Part shown: positions 40,502 through 49,518 of the stretch, piece by piece
Layout: each line of letters opens with the position of its first letter
Numbering within the stretch: position 1 is the stretch's first letter
Source: Bog-473 sp963766995
GTDB taxonomy: Bacteria; Actinomycetota; Acidimicrobiia; Acidimicrobiales; RAAP-2
DNA length: 64,000 nt
Assembly (NCBI GenBank): GCA_963766995.1
Contig: CAVYCE010000003.1
Span: 1,240,001-1,304,000 of the forward strand
Direction of reading: 5' to 3'
The notes under the pieces: generated by a model
What the model was told of the DNA's origin: nothing
Database searches by the model: none
What the model saw: the letters and a program-made list of their open reading frames with translations, nothing else
Translations under genes and position numbers: made by a program

Positions 40502-42160
40502 TCAGGATTCGAAAGCGGGCCCGGGACCGTGCGCGGCCGGCAGGGCCGAGGCGATCCGAGACGTGTCGATCTGCCAGTGGGTGGTCCAGCGACCGAGTGG
40601 CAGCATGGCCACGCCCCACAGCACGAGCACGGCGAGCACCATGCTGATGGGATTGGTGTGCACCAGCTGGTTCAAGAGTGAAGCGCCACCGGTGAGCCCG
40701 ATGAAGGGAGCCACCATGGACAGGGCGAGCGCCAATGTCCGCATGCGGCCAGTGATGATGGGCGCCATCATGATCACGCCCCAGGTGATGTACCAAGGCT
40801 GTACCACCGGGCCGAGTAGGACAAACATGAGCATGGAAATGCCCACGGCTCGAAGCGTCCCCATGCGGTCGTGGTTTCGAAGACAGTGCACGGCAACGGC
40901 CGCGGCCGCCATGAGGCCCAGCAATCTGGTGACGGTGAGCACCCCACCGAGTCCGACGTGCAGGCCCACAAGGTGGAGCGCGCCGCTCAGCACGAGGCCG
41001 ATGGCGGTGGCCGGTGCCATCCAGGAACGAACGGTGCCAGGGGTACCCAAGTTGGCGATCCAGCCCCAGCCCAGGCCCGAGATCAACGACAAAGCCGCCA
41101 TGACGGCCAGCGCGATAAGGGCGGCCTTCAACACCGGCCGAACCCGAGCTCGCCAATCCACGCCTGGACCGGCCCAGTCCCAGGCCACATAGATGATGCC
41201 CATGGCAGCCGGCACCTTGATGGCGGCGGCCAGGGTGCACAACACCACCCCGATCACCGGATGTCGGTACTTGGCTGCGGTCAGTCCCGCCAGCAACAGT
41301 CCCACCATGATGGCGTCGTTGTGAGCACCGCCGATGAGCGCCAACAACGTGAGCGGATTGAGCACGGCAAACACGAAGGCCACACCAGGGTCACGTCCAT
41401 ACGCTGTGGCCAGTTTGGGTACGCAATAGGCGATGAGGACCACGCCAACCACCGACAAAAGTCGAAGCAGGAGCACCGTCACCATGGCGTTGTGGCCACT
41501 CAGGGAGGCGAACCAACCGTCCACCATGAGGAAAAGGGGGCCATACGGCGCCGGAGTGTTCAGCCACAGCCCGTCCACGGGGTTCACGAACTGCCCTGAC
41601 CCGATGGTTCCAGGCCCGTATTTGTAGGGGTTGATGTGGTGGCTCATCATTTCGCCCTGGGCGGCGTACGAAAACACGTCCCGACTGAACAGCGGAGCCA
41701 CCACCAGCAGGGGAACGATCCAGGCCGCCAGCATCATGGCCAGGACACGAATCGGGGCACCTGGGCGATGGCGCAAGGTTTGCACCAGGCCGAACCACAC
41801 CCGGACGAACAGCAACATGCCTCCGTAAACGGCGACGACGCCGGGCAGAAGCAAGAACGGGTTGTTGGGACCATTTCCCTCACCGAAGAACCAGGTGCCG
41901 GCCATCTCGAGTTTGAACGGGGAACTGGGCAACGAGGCACCAAGGCACACCGAGACGATGGCGATGAAGCCCAAGAGGGCGGGACGGCGAAGGAAGGACC
42001 AGTCGTCGGAGGCACCGACCTCGGCATCGACCCGCTCGGAAATGGTCAGACGAGGCGTCAGGCGCAGACGGGCACCGTCCACCAGCATCCCGAGCCGCTG
42101 CACTCGTCGCTGGACGCGGTCGAGCAAGGCGGCTGTTGAGGTCGTCGCTTGTTCTTCCAC
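40502..42160 (-). CDS. MptB-like polyprenol-phosphomannose-dependent mannosyltransferase
   Basis: About 552 residues from GTG 42160; an ATG at 42088 is an alternative. It has roughly 12-13 hydrophobic segments and a first loop with the GT-C type acidic motif SRDVFSYAAQG, then PAPYGPLF and HNDAIM segments shared with actinobacterial alpha-1,6-mannosyltransferases (MptA/MptB, GT87-like). Such enzymes take mannose from polyprenyl phosphate to extend lipomannan on the outer face of the membrane. The longer reading frame runs through tRNA-Tyr, so a start within it is rejected. It sits alone between the GNAT gene and tRNA-Tyr. Substrate is family-based inference. Confidence 0.7.
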   Translation of the reverse strand: MEEQATTSTAALLDRVQRRVQRLGMLVDGARLRLTPRLTISERVDAEVGASDDWSFLRRPALLGFIAIVSVCLGASLPSSPFKLEMAGTWFFGEGNGPNNPFLLLPGVVAVYGGMLLFVRVWFGLVQTLRHRPGAPIRVLAMMLAAWIVPLLVVAPLFSRDVFSYAAQGEMMSHHINPYKYGPGTIGSGQFVNPVDGLWLNTPAPYGPLFLMVDGWFASLSGHNAMVTVLLLRLLSVVGVVLIAYCVPKLATAYGRDPGVAFVFAVLNPLTLLALIGGAHNDAIMVGLLLAGLTAAKYRHPVIGVVLCTLAAAIKVPAAMGIIYVAWDWAGPGVDWRARVRPVLKAALIALAVMAALSLISGLGWGWIANLGTPGTVRSWMAPATAIGLVLSGALHLVGLHVGLGGVLTVTRLLGLMAAAAVAVHCLRNHDRMGTLRAVGISMLMFVLLGPVVQPWYITWGVIMMAPIITGRMRTLALALSMVAPFIGLTGGASLLNQLVHTNPISMVLAVLVLWGVAMLPLGRWTTHWQIDTSRIASALPAAHGPGPAFES

Positions 42161-42298
42161 TTGGAGTGTCAGTCTCGCTTCTTGTGTGCCGAGCCGGCCC
42201 GACCATCCGGTGTGAGGGACGGAACACGCTGGAGCAGCATGTTCCCGCAACCAATCTGAAATCTCATTGTAATGGCAATTGGCGTGACCGCAACAGCA

Positions 42299-42328
42299 GC
42301 GCTGGGGTGCCTTCCGGCACCCCAGCGC
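42299..42328 (-). terminator. 13-base stem hairpin downstream of tRNA-Tyr
   Basis: A perfect 13-base inverted repeat (GCGCTGGGGTGCC / GGCACCCCAGCGC) with a TTCC loop lies two bases past the end of tRNA-Tyr on the minus strand. There is no U run after it, so it may end or process the tRNA transcript. A hairpin this stable is unlikely by chance. Confidence 0.6.
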
Positions 42329-42330
42329 CC

Positions 42331-42415
42331 TGGTGGGCCGGGAAGGATTCGAACCTCCGTAGGCAGAGCCGACAGGTTTACAGCCTGTTTCCTTTGGCCA
42401 CTCGGACACCGACCC
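42331..42415 (-). tRNA. tRNA-Tyr (GTA anticodon)
   Basis: 85 bases with the long variable arm of class II tRNAs. Acceptor GGGTCGG/CCGGCCC pairs with one G-U, the anticodon loop is CTGTAAA, and CCA is encoded at the 3' end. A strong hairpin follows directly. Confidence 0.95.
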
Positions 42416-42481
42416 GCAGCCGGCGAGAATAGCCTCACCAGGAACCCAGCCCGCCACCGAGCGCCCGGTAACCTGACCGAC

Positions 42482-42970
42482 ATGCCCACCTTCGACATCG
42501 CCTCCGAAGTCGACATGCAGGAAGTGCGCAACGCCGTTGACCAGGCCAACCGCGAAGCCTCAACCCGCTTCGACTTCAAGAACACCGATTCGCAGATTGA
42601 GCTCACGGACCAAGAGCTGGTGTTGACGTCGTCTACCGAAGACCGGCTGCGAGCCCTACATCAGGTTCTGGACGAGAAATTGGTCAAGCGCCAGGTGTCA
42701 CTCAAGGCTTTCGAAGACGGCAAGATGGAAGAGGCGAACAAGGGCACGGCGCGCCAAAAGATCAGCATCCGGGCCGGCATCTCTTCCGATCACGCCAAGA
42801 AGCTCAACAAGTTCATCAAGGACCTGGGCCTCAAGGGCGTGTCGTCACAGACCCAAGGTGATCAGTTGCGAGTCACCGGCAAGAAGCGCGACGACCTCCA
42901 AGAAGTCATCGCCGCCTGCAAGGCCGAGGACTTCGGCATTCCACTGCAGTTCGAGAACTTTCGCGACTGA
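42482..42970 (+). CDS. YajQ family nucleotide-binding protein
   Basis: 162 residues, exactly the YajQ size, starting MPTFDIASEVDMQEVRNAVDQ, with RFDFKNTDSQIEL and IQLQF-like ending FGIPLQFENFRD. The family has two RNA-recognition-like folds and binds nucleotides; in Xanthomonas it is a cyclic di-GMP receptor that works with a transcription factor. Whether it binds that ligand here is not shown. It is a single plus-strand gene after tRNA-Tyr with no operon partner. Family call is certain. Confidence 0.93.
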   Translation: MPTFDIASEVDMQEVRNAVDQANREASTRFDFKNTDSQIELTDQELVLTSSTEDRLRALHQVLDEKLVKRQVSLKAFEDGKMEEANKGTARQKISIRAGISSDHAKKLNKFIKDLGLKGVSSQTQGDQLRVTGKKRDDLQEVIAACKAEDFGIPLQFENFRD

Positions 42971-42988
42971 GGCGGCCCCGTTCGGGTC

Positions 42989-43513
42989 TCAGCGCGCATC
43001 GAGACTGTGCGCTGCCTCTTCCTTTTCCTCGGCCGTGAGGTGCTCGTCGAACTCCTCTAGCTCTACTTTGAAGAGTCGGTTGAAGATGAGAAGTTTGACG
43101 ACCCAGAAGATGGCGAACGAGAGCAGATTGAAGGCAAGCACCAACACCGTCTGCTCTGAGTGGCCCAGCTTGAACGAATGACCAACGTGCCGAGCCAGTG
43201 ACGCCCCAATGATGGAGAAGGCAATGCCCAGGATCGACATGAACCAGAAGGGCGCCACTTCCTTCCAGAAGTGAGAGCGGCCGCTCTTGCCCCAGGCCCA
43301 CTGCCGGTTGAGCCAGTACGAGGGGAAGGTGGCTACCGCATTTCCGAAAATCGTGCTCGGCACTTCGGTCCATACTTTGAGCACGCCGTAGACCAACGTG
43401 ATGACGATCAGCGACACCGCGGTCGAAATCACCGACACCATGCTGTAGCGAAAGATCTTCCGTCCCTCATGAGTGTGGAGCCATTCATTGAGGGATTTGA
43501 GGCGGGAACGCAC
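42989..43513 (-). CDS. GtrA family membrane protein
   Basis: 174 residues with four membrane segments between about 20 and 150, and the conserved RYSMVSVISTAVSLIVITLVYG and GNAVATFPSYWLNRQWAWGK segments of GtrA/DPMS_TM proteins. These small proteins are thought to flip or present polyprenyl-phosphate sugars for cell-wall or glycan synthesis. A charged tail (EEFDEHLTAEEKEEA) ends it. It converges with YajQ and is 44 bases after the GH1 gene. The nearby MptB-like enzyme uses the same class of lipid-linked sugar, so a shared pathway is possible but unproven. Confidence 0.85.
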   Translation of the reverse strand: MRSRLKSLNEWLHTHEGRKIFRYSMVSVISTAVSLIVITLVYGVLKVWTEVPSTIFGNAVATFPSYWLNRQWAWGKSGRSHFWKEVAPFWFMSILGIAFSIIGASLARHVGHSFKLGHSEQTVLVLAFNLLSFAIFWVVKLLIFNRLFKVELEEFDEHLTAEEKEEAAHSLDAR

Positions 43514-43557
43514 GGCGACACAATACTCGGGACCCTCTTTGACCCCCTGTGCGCCAA

Positions 43558-44754
43558 TTAGGCGCGAGCTGTGACCAATGCGTTGGCTTTGGCCACTTGG
43601 CCGAACCAGTGGGCACTGGGCTTGGGTCGTCGCTCAAACGTGCCTGGGGCCACGGCGGCCAATCCGAACTTAGGGCCGTAGCCCAGGTGCCATTCGAAGT
43701 TGTCGAGCAGGCTCCATACGAAGTAACCCCGCAAGTCGATACCGTCCTCAATGCACCGATGAGCGCTCTCGATGGCATCAGACAGGAACGCCACGCGCTC
43801 GGTGTCGTCCTCAGTGGCGATGCCGTTTTCGGTGACCACCACGGGGCAACCACTGACGGCGGCAGCCCGCCGTACCGTGTGTTCCACTGCTTGGGGCCAA
43901 TATTCATCGCCCATTTGGGTCAGCGGCACTGACGGGTCATTGGGATTCACCCCCTCCGGGCCGAAGTGCATGCGGGTGTAGCACTGGACGCCGACGAAGT
44001 CGTCCCCGCTCGTGGCCCGCAAAAAGACATTCTCCAGCGTCTCTTCAGCGGCCGCGGCCAGATCTTCGCCGCCTTCATCAGCCACGATCTCGGCCATCGA
44101 GAGCGTCAGTCCCACAGGGAATGTTCCGGGACCCGATCGCAATGCGTCGACCGCCAGGCGATGAGCTCGTACCATGGCCTCGTTCACCGCGGCGAAGCGG
44201 AAGAAGTCGTCCTTCACTCCGGGTGGGTATTGGCCTTGGAAGTAGCCCATCACCCCGACAACGTTGGGCTCGTTGATGGTGCAGGCCCATCCGATGAGAT
44301 CACCCAGATACGTCGTGGCTTTGGTCACGTACCGGGCAAAGAGATCAGGGGCGTCGGATGCCTCCCACCCGCCGCGAGCGGTCAGCCATAACGGCGTCGT
44401 GAAGTGATGGAAGGTGACGACGGGGATGATGTTCCGACCGTGACAGGCGGCGCAGACGCGTCGATAGTGCTCGAGTGCGGCGATGGAGAACTCACCTTCG
44501 GCCGGTTCGATCCGGCTCCATTCCAACGAGAACCGGTAGGCCGAGAGCCCAAGCTCGGCGACCAAGTCCACGTCCTCGCGCCAGCGGTGGAACGAGTCGC
44601 AGGCATCGCCACTGGGAGCCACGGTGCCCGATCGCGGATTGTGTTCCCATTCCCACCAGTCGTTGTTGACGTTGCCGCCCTCAATCTGATGTGCCGCCGT
44701 GGCGGTACCCCAGGTGAAACCTTCCGGAAAGACAAGCGTCTGGGCTGCGGTCAT
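43558..44754 (-). CDS. Glycoside hydrolase family 1 (beta-glucosidase)
   Basis: About 398 residues, somewhat short for GH1 (commonly 440-480). The start FPEGFTWGTATAAHQIEGG, acid/base Glu165 in CTINEPN (numbered from the upstream GTG) and nucleophile Glu312 in VVTENGIAT are all in place, so it should be an active retaining beta-glycosidase. There is no signal peptide, so it acts inside the cell on imported oligosaccharides. ATG 44754 is used; a GTG three codons earlier is possible. It is divergent from the tesB gene. Aglycone and sugar range are unknown. Confidence 0.9.
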   Translation of the reverse strand: MTAAQTLVFPEGFTWGTATAAHQIEGGNVNNDWWEWEHNPRSGTVAPSGDACDSFHRWREDVDLVAELGLSAYRFSLEWSRIEPAEGEFSIAALEHYRRVCAACHGRNIIPVVTFHHFTTPLWLTARGGWEASDAPDLFARYVTKATTYLGDLIGWACTINEPNVVGVMGYFQGQYPPGVKDDFFRFAAVNEAMVRAHRLAVDALRSGPGTFPVGLTLSMAEIVADEGGEDLAAAAEETLENVFLRATSGDDFVGVQCYTRMHFGPEGVNPNDPSVPLTQMGDEYWPQAVEHTVRRAAAVSGCPVVVTENGIATEDDTERVAFLSDAIESAHRCIEDGIDLRGYFVWSLLDNFEWHLGYGPKFGLAAVAPGTFERRPKPSAHWFGQVAKANALVTARA

Positions 44755-44790
44755 GGGGCGCACGGTAGTACCGCCTGCGAGGATGGGGCG

Positions 44791-45648
44791 GTGAGCGCCT
44801 CCTTAGATTTCCTCGTCAATTTGTTGGACCTCGAGCCCATTGAGGTGAACATCTTCCGAGGAATTCAACCCAACGAGGAACGTCAGCGCGTCTTCGGGGG
44901 TCAGGTGGCGGCGCAAGCGCTGATCGCGGCAGGTCGCACCGTCGAACAGGGACGCCCACACTCCCTGCACTCGTACTTCCTACGTCCTGGCGACCCCAAC
45001 GTGCCCATCCTCTACGAGGTCGATCGCATTCGCGACGGCCGCTCGTTCACAACTCGGCGGGTGGTGGCCGTTCAGCACGGACGGGCCATCTTCAATTTGT
45101 CTGCCTCGTTCGTGGACGACGAGGGCGGACTGGATCATCAATTCCCAATGCCCGAGGTGCCCGACCCTGAGACGCTGCAGCCTCTCTTCGAGCGTCTCGA
45201 GCCTTGGAAGGAGGAGCTGGCGGACTGGTTCGACCGTCCCCACCCGATTGAGCAGCGCCACATCGGGGACCTTCCCTGGCATCGACGAGGAGTGGCCGAG
45301 CCTTACCAACGCCTCTGGATTAAGGCTGATGGGACGCTGCCGGAGAACCCTCTGCTCCACGCCGCGGTAGCGGCCTACGCCTCAGACATGAACCTGTTCG
45401 ACACCATTTTGGCGCCGCACGACGTGCGATGGGACGACCCCTCCTTCATGGGGGCCAGCCTCGACCACTGCATGTGGTTTCACCGACCGTTCCGTTCCGA
45501 CGAATGGCTGCTCTACGACACCGACTCTCCGGTGGCTGCCGGTGGACGCGGCCTGGCCCGAGGCTTTCTCTTCGATCGGTCCGGACGGTTGTGCGTGTCT
45601 ATGGTCCAGGAAGGCCTGGCCCGCATCCGCACTACCGATTCGCGATAG
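44791..45648 (+). CDS. tesB: Acyl-CoA thioesterase II
   Basis: 285 residues from GTG 44791. Two hot-dog domains: the first with NIFRGIQPNEERQRVFGGQVAAQALIAAGRTV, the second ending MWFHRPFRSDEWLLYDTDSPVAAGGRGLARG. This is the TesB double hot-dog arrangement that hydrolyses medium to long acyl-CoA to free acid and CoA. The Asp, Gln and Thr/Ser catalytic set of the family (Asp near HDVRWDD, Gln near the end) can be traced. A GAGGATGGGG site precedes the GTG. Its end overlaps the convergent citrate synthase gene by 17 bases. Confidence 0.92.
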   Translation: MSASLDFLVNLLDLEPIEVNIFRGIQPNEERQRVFGGQVAAQALIAAGRTVEQGRPHSLHSYFLRPGDPNVPILYEVDRIRDGRSFTTRRVVAVQHGRAIFNLSASFVDDEGGLDHQFPMPEVPDPETLQPLFERLEPWKEELADWFDRPHPIEQRHIGDLPWHRRGVAEPYQRLWIKADGTLPENPLLHAAVAAYASDMNLFDTILAPHDVRWDDPSFMGASLDHCMWFHRPFRSDEWLLYDTDSPVAAGGRGLARGFLFDRSGRLCVSMVQEGLARIRTTDSR

Positions 45649-46906
45649 GGGTGTAGTCCCTGGGCTCGGCACCGATGTAGAGCTGGCGGGGCCGGGCGAT
45701 CTTCGAGTCCTGGTCGAGCATCTCCTGCCAGTGGGCCAGCCAACCAGCCGTGCGCGGGATGGAGAACAGCACTGTGAACATCTCCATGGGGAAACCCATG
45801 GCCTGGTAGATGAGACCGGAGTAGAAGTCGACGTTGGGGTACAGCTTGCGCGACGTGAAGTATTCGTCGCTCAGCGCAATCTCTTCCAGCTTCAGCGCAA
45901 TGTCGAGCAGCGGGTTCTTGCCGGTTACCTCGAACACTTCGTCGGCCACTCGTTTGATGATCTTGGCCCGGGGGTCGTAGCTCTTGTACACCCGATGACC
46001 AAAGCCTTGTAGGCGCTGCGCGCCGTGGCCGGCCTTCACCGAGGCGATGAAGTCGGGCACGTTCTCGATGCTTCCGATGTCGGTCAACATGCGGATCACG
46101 GCTTCGTTGGCCCCCCCGTGCCGGGGCCCGTAGAGGGCAGCCGCTGCGGCAGCCGTGGCCGAGTAGGGGTCGGAGTGCGACGAGCCCACGACCCGCATCG
46201 CGGTCGTCGAGCAGTTCTGCTCATGGTCGGCGTGCAGGATGAACAGGACGTCCAGTGCCTTGGCCAGCACAGGATCGGCCTCGAAGCGGGGCTCGGCCAC
46301 TTTCCACAGCATCGAAAGGAAGTTCCCGGCGAAGTCCAGCGAATTGTCGGGGTAGACGAAGGGCATGCCCACACTGAATCGATGGGCGGCAGCGGCCAGA
46401 GTGGGCATTTTTGCGATGAGACGAATGATCTGCTTATTGCGTGACTCAGGGTCGAAAATGTCCTTCGCATCGAGATAGAAGGTGGACAGCGCGGCCACAG
46501 CCGATACCAGCATGCCCATCGGATGGGCGTCATAGTGGAAGCCGTCGAGGAAGCGCTTCCGGACGTTCTCATGAATGAACGTGTGGTACGTGATCTCGTG
46601 GCGCCAGGCGTCGAACTCCTCGGTGGTGGGAAGTTCGCCGTTCAGCAGCAGATAGGCGACCTCAAGGTACGTGGAGTTCTCGGCCAGCTGCTCAATGGGA
46701 TAGCCCCGATAGCGCAAAATACCGGCCTCGCCATCGAGATACGTGATGGCACTCTCACAGGCTGCGGTGGCCATGAAGCCAGGGTCGTAAAACCAGACGC
46801 CAGGAAGGAGCTTGGACCACTCCTCCGCCGAGACGCCACCGTTGACCAGTGGGATCTCCATCGTCTCGCCATTGCGATTGTCGGTGATCGTGATGCTGTC
46901 GGCCAC
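45632..46906 (-). CDS. gltA: Citrate synthase
   Basis: 424 residues, usual for the type II hexameric-type enzyme. His-containing loops GHGAQRLQGFGHRVYKSYDPRAKI and HADHEQNCSTTAMRVVGSSHSDPY, with the Asp near VDFYSGLIY, supply the active site. It joins acetyl-CoA and oxaloacetate. The first 40 residues form the short N-terminal beta domain of the type found in Gram-negative-like and actinobacterial GltA. It stands alone on the minus strand. Certain. Confidence 0.96.
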   Translation of the reverse strand: MADSITITDNRNGETMEIPLVNGGVSAEEWSKLLPGVWFYDPGFMATAACESAITYLDGEAGILRYRGYPIEQLAENSTYLEVAYLLLNGELPTTEEFDAWRHEITYHTFIHENVRKRFLDGFHYDAHPMGMLVSAVAALSTFYLDAKDIFDPESRNKQIIRLIAKMPTLAAAAHRFSVGMPFVYPDNSLDFAGNFLSMLWKVAEPRFEADPVLAKALDVLFILHADHEQNCSTTAMRVVGSSHSDPYSATAAAAAALYGPRHGGANEAVIRMLTDIGSIENVPDFIASVKAGHGAQRLQGFGHRVYKSYDPRAKIIKRVADEVFEVTGKNPLLDIALKLEEIALSDEYFTSRKLYPNVDFYSGLIYQAMGFPMEMFTVLFSIPRTAGWLAHWQEMLDQDSKIARPRQLYIGAEPRDYTPIANR

Positions 46907-47019
46907 GTGAGCGACCCCTCCAGTTCTGGCTTGGGTTCAAGGCCGATCCTATGGCCCGAATCATGCTGCGGTCGAGACGCGCCCCAAATGACACGATTCG
47001 GTTGGTTGATTTGATCAAC

Positions 47020-48117
47020 TCAGGTGCTGGGGGCAATCTCCAGATTGACGGTCTGTGATGTCTGTGTGACCACGGATTGGGTGGCCGGGAGCACGATGGC
47101 CACGGTCAATTGATAGCGGTGACCTGGCTTCACCTTGAACGTGACCGGTGCCATGACCACCGATCCTCCGGCCTCTAGCGACACCCGCTTGGTCTTGGTT
47201 GCCGGGGTCACCGCCGTTCCGTTGAGCTCGGGGGTCAGCATGTACTGCACCGAGACACCGGGCTCGTCCACCGAGCCCCGGTCGGACAGGACGGCGGTGA
47301 CCGTCACCGTGGTGGTCGGTGACAGGGTTGTCGTCTGAGTGCCGGTCACCGTCGGGAGGGCCGGAGGGTTGAGGCGGACCGAACTGAGCAACAATCGGTG
47401 GCTGGTCGCCAGCTCGGGAGAAAGAGACAGTCCATTGACCACCCGGGCCAGTGACGCTGGCTGCCAGGCTTCGGCATTGGTCACCCATTCCGACCTCGGC
47501 AGGTGCGCGTGCCCACTGGCGGCGCGCAAGGCGCGCCGCACAGTTCGGTAGTGCTGATCAGCGGACATGAGCAGCGTGCCAGCTGCCACCATGCCGTTGG
47601 TAGAAGTCGTCGAAGACGCCAGGGTGGGATCGGCCCGCGGGACAGCGTTCCCATTCGGCCCTCCGGCCACCGGGAGCGGGCGCATGCCGAGAAGGTCGTC
47701 GACCGCGGACCGGAATTGGCGCACTGCCTTGGCCCGCACTTCAAAAATGGCCACGAAGGCACCCTGTTGTGCCGCCAGTGGCGGCGACGCCTTGGCGGCC
47801 TGGGCCAGCGATTCTTCTGATGCGGTCTGCTGCACCTCGCTGTCCAGCTCCGCCTGCACCACCTGTCGGGGCAGATTGCGCATGGTGGACATGAGCTGGC
47901 GCAGCTCTGTGGCCGAGGCGTCGGATTCAGTGGCGGCCACCGCACCCTGGGCAGCGAAGGAGCGGTTCAGACTGGCGTCGTATGGGCCCGATTGGCGTGA
48001 AATCTGGGTGACCCCTCCCACCACGAGTGCGGTGAGCACAACGGCGCAGCCCAGCAGCACCATCCGTCCTGAGATGGAGCGCCGTCGAGTTCGGCGGCGC
48101 GGGATGAACGGCTGCAT
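47020..48117 (-). CDS. Membrane-anchored protein of unknown function
   Basis: 365 residues. A basic start (RRRTRRRSISGR) and one membrane segment (about 19-38) are followed by an exterior part. A Gln/Glu/Ala-rich helical region (about 60-140) precedes a second region rich in Thr/Val (250-365) that resembles a beta-sandwich (PTVTGTQTTTLSPTTTVTVTAVLSD, GGSVVMAPVTFKVKPGHRYQLTVAIVLP). The C-terminal part may be an immunoglobulin-like domain. I recognise no family. It sits 23 bases before the sqdB remnant on the same strand, so both may share a transcript. Confidence 0.7.
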   Translation of the reverse strand: MQPFIPRRRTRRRSISGRMVLLGCAVVLTALVVGGVTQISRQSGPYDASLNRSFAAQGAVAATESDASATELRQLMSTMRNLPRQVVQAELDSEVQQTASEESLAQAAKASPPLAAQQGAFVAIFEVRAKAVRQFRSAVDDLLGMRPLPVAGGPNGNAVPRADPTLASSTTSTNGMVAAGTLLMSADQHYRTVRRALRAASGHAHLPRSEWVTNAEAWQPASLARVVNGLSLSPELATSHRLLLSSVRLNPPALPTVTGTQTTTLSPTTTVTVTAVLSDRGSVDEPGVSVQYMLTPELNGTAVTPATKTKRVSLEAGGSVVMAPVTFKVKPGHRYQLTVAIVLPATQSVVTQTSQTVNLEIAPST

Positions 48118-48140
48118 CGGCGAGCCACGCTACTGCCGGG

Positions 48141-49345
48141 TCAGACCTCCAGGAACGACGCGTCGGACGCGGGGTTGCCTGTGTTCAGCGTGTTGGCACT
48201 GGACCGCCACTGGACAGTGGGTGCGATGGCGTTGGCGTCGACCCGGTCTTGGTGCAGTTCGACCAGGTCCAGCATGCTGACAATGACGTCCTTGGTCAGC
48301 AGGTGCGGCTCGAGCCCAAGATCGAGCAGCTTAGTGTTGGCCGCATTGAAATAGTGCTCTTCATGCTCGACCCGGGGGTTGGCCGTGCCCATGGCGATCT
48401 CCACCGGCTTCGTTGAGGCCTTCTTCACCATTTGGCCATGTCACGCACGGAGAACGACTCGGTGAATTGGTTGAAGACCCTGAACTCGCCCTTGTCGGCC
48501 GGGCGTCTCGATGGCCAGCGTGACGCAGGCCAGGGTGTCGCGGATATTCAACATGCCGCGGGTCTGTCCGCCGGCGCCGTACACGGTGAGCGGATGACCC
48601 AGTGACGGCTTGCACGCAGAATCGATTGAGGACCGTGCCGAACACGGCGTCATAGTCGAAGCGGGTGGCCAGAACGGGATCGAGGTCGGTCTCAGGCGTT
48701 GACTGTCCGTAGACGATGCCCTGGTTCAGATCGGTGGAACGCAGACCCCACACCCGGCAGGCGAACATGATGTTGTGGCTGTCGTGCACTTTGGACAGGT
48801 GGTAGAAGGAGCCGGGCTGCTTCGGGTAGGGCATGCACATCGGTCCGCCCCTTGTGGGTGATCTCGATGAACCCCTCTTCGACGTCGATGTTGGGGTATC
48901 CGTACTCGCCCATGGTCCCGAGCTTGACCAGGTGAATGTCGGGATTGGTCTCCATGATGGCGTACATCACGTTCAGGTTGCCGACCACGTTATTTACCTG
49001 CGTGTAGACCGCGTGCTCGCGGTCGATCATCGAATACGGTGCCGAACGCTGCTCACCAAAGTGCACCACGGCTTCGGGCTTGGTCTCGGCAATGGCGGAA
49101 TAGGTAAAGCCGGCGTCAGTCAGGTTGCCGATGCGCAAGTCGATCTGATGTCCGGAAATCCGCTTCCAGGCGGCCACCCGCTCTTGAATGGTGGCGATGG
49201 GCACCAGGCTGTCCACCCCCATCTCAATGTCGTACTCACGACGCACCAGGTTGTCGACGATGGTGACGTGATGCCCCAGGCCCGATAGGTGGAGCGCGGT
49301 GGGCCAGCCGAGGTAGCCGTCTCCGCCCAGAACCAAGATGTTCAT
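48141..49345 (-). pseudogene. sqdB: UDP-sulfoquinovose synthase gene with four frameshifts
   Basis: Fragments in different frames add up to one SqdB/SQD1-like protein of about 400 residues. The N-terminal NAD-binding loop (NILVLGGDGYLGWPT), VHFGEQRSAPYSMIDR and LGTMGEYG are in the first frame; PYPKQPGSFYHLSKVHDSHN and DYDAVFGTVLNRFCVQA in the second; GHPLTVYGAGGQTRG in the third; ANPRVEHEEHYFNAANTKLLDLGLEPH in the last. The breaks map to about 48832-48838, 48600-48606 and 48498-48503 (one extra base each) and 48430-48434 (one base missing). The enzyme makes UDP-sulfoquinovose from UDP-glucose and sulfite for sulfolipid. The residues are well preserved between breaks, so decay is recent or the breaks are sequencing faults. 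Confidence 0.88.
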
Positions 49346-49518
49346 CGTTTTCCTTCTGTTTGCCGACTCCACCGCGGGACCTGCTGCGACCGACGGATAC
49401 ATCATCCGTTTCTATCCTGAATCCAGCCTGTGAAAGCGGCCTGCATTCGGTTATTTCGCCGCCCACAGTCTCAGCCCCAGGATAAGTCCCAGTTCGACAT
49501 GCCTCCGGGATCCTCAGA

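Noticed and set aside
42161..42457. N-terminal extension of the MptB-like frame
   Set aside because: It runs through tRNA-Tyr and its hairpin, so a start there is not credible.
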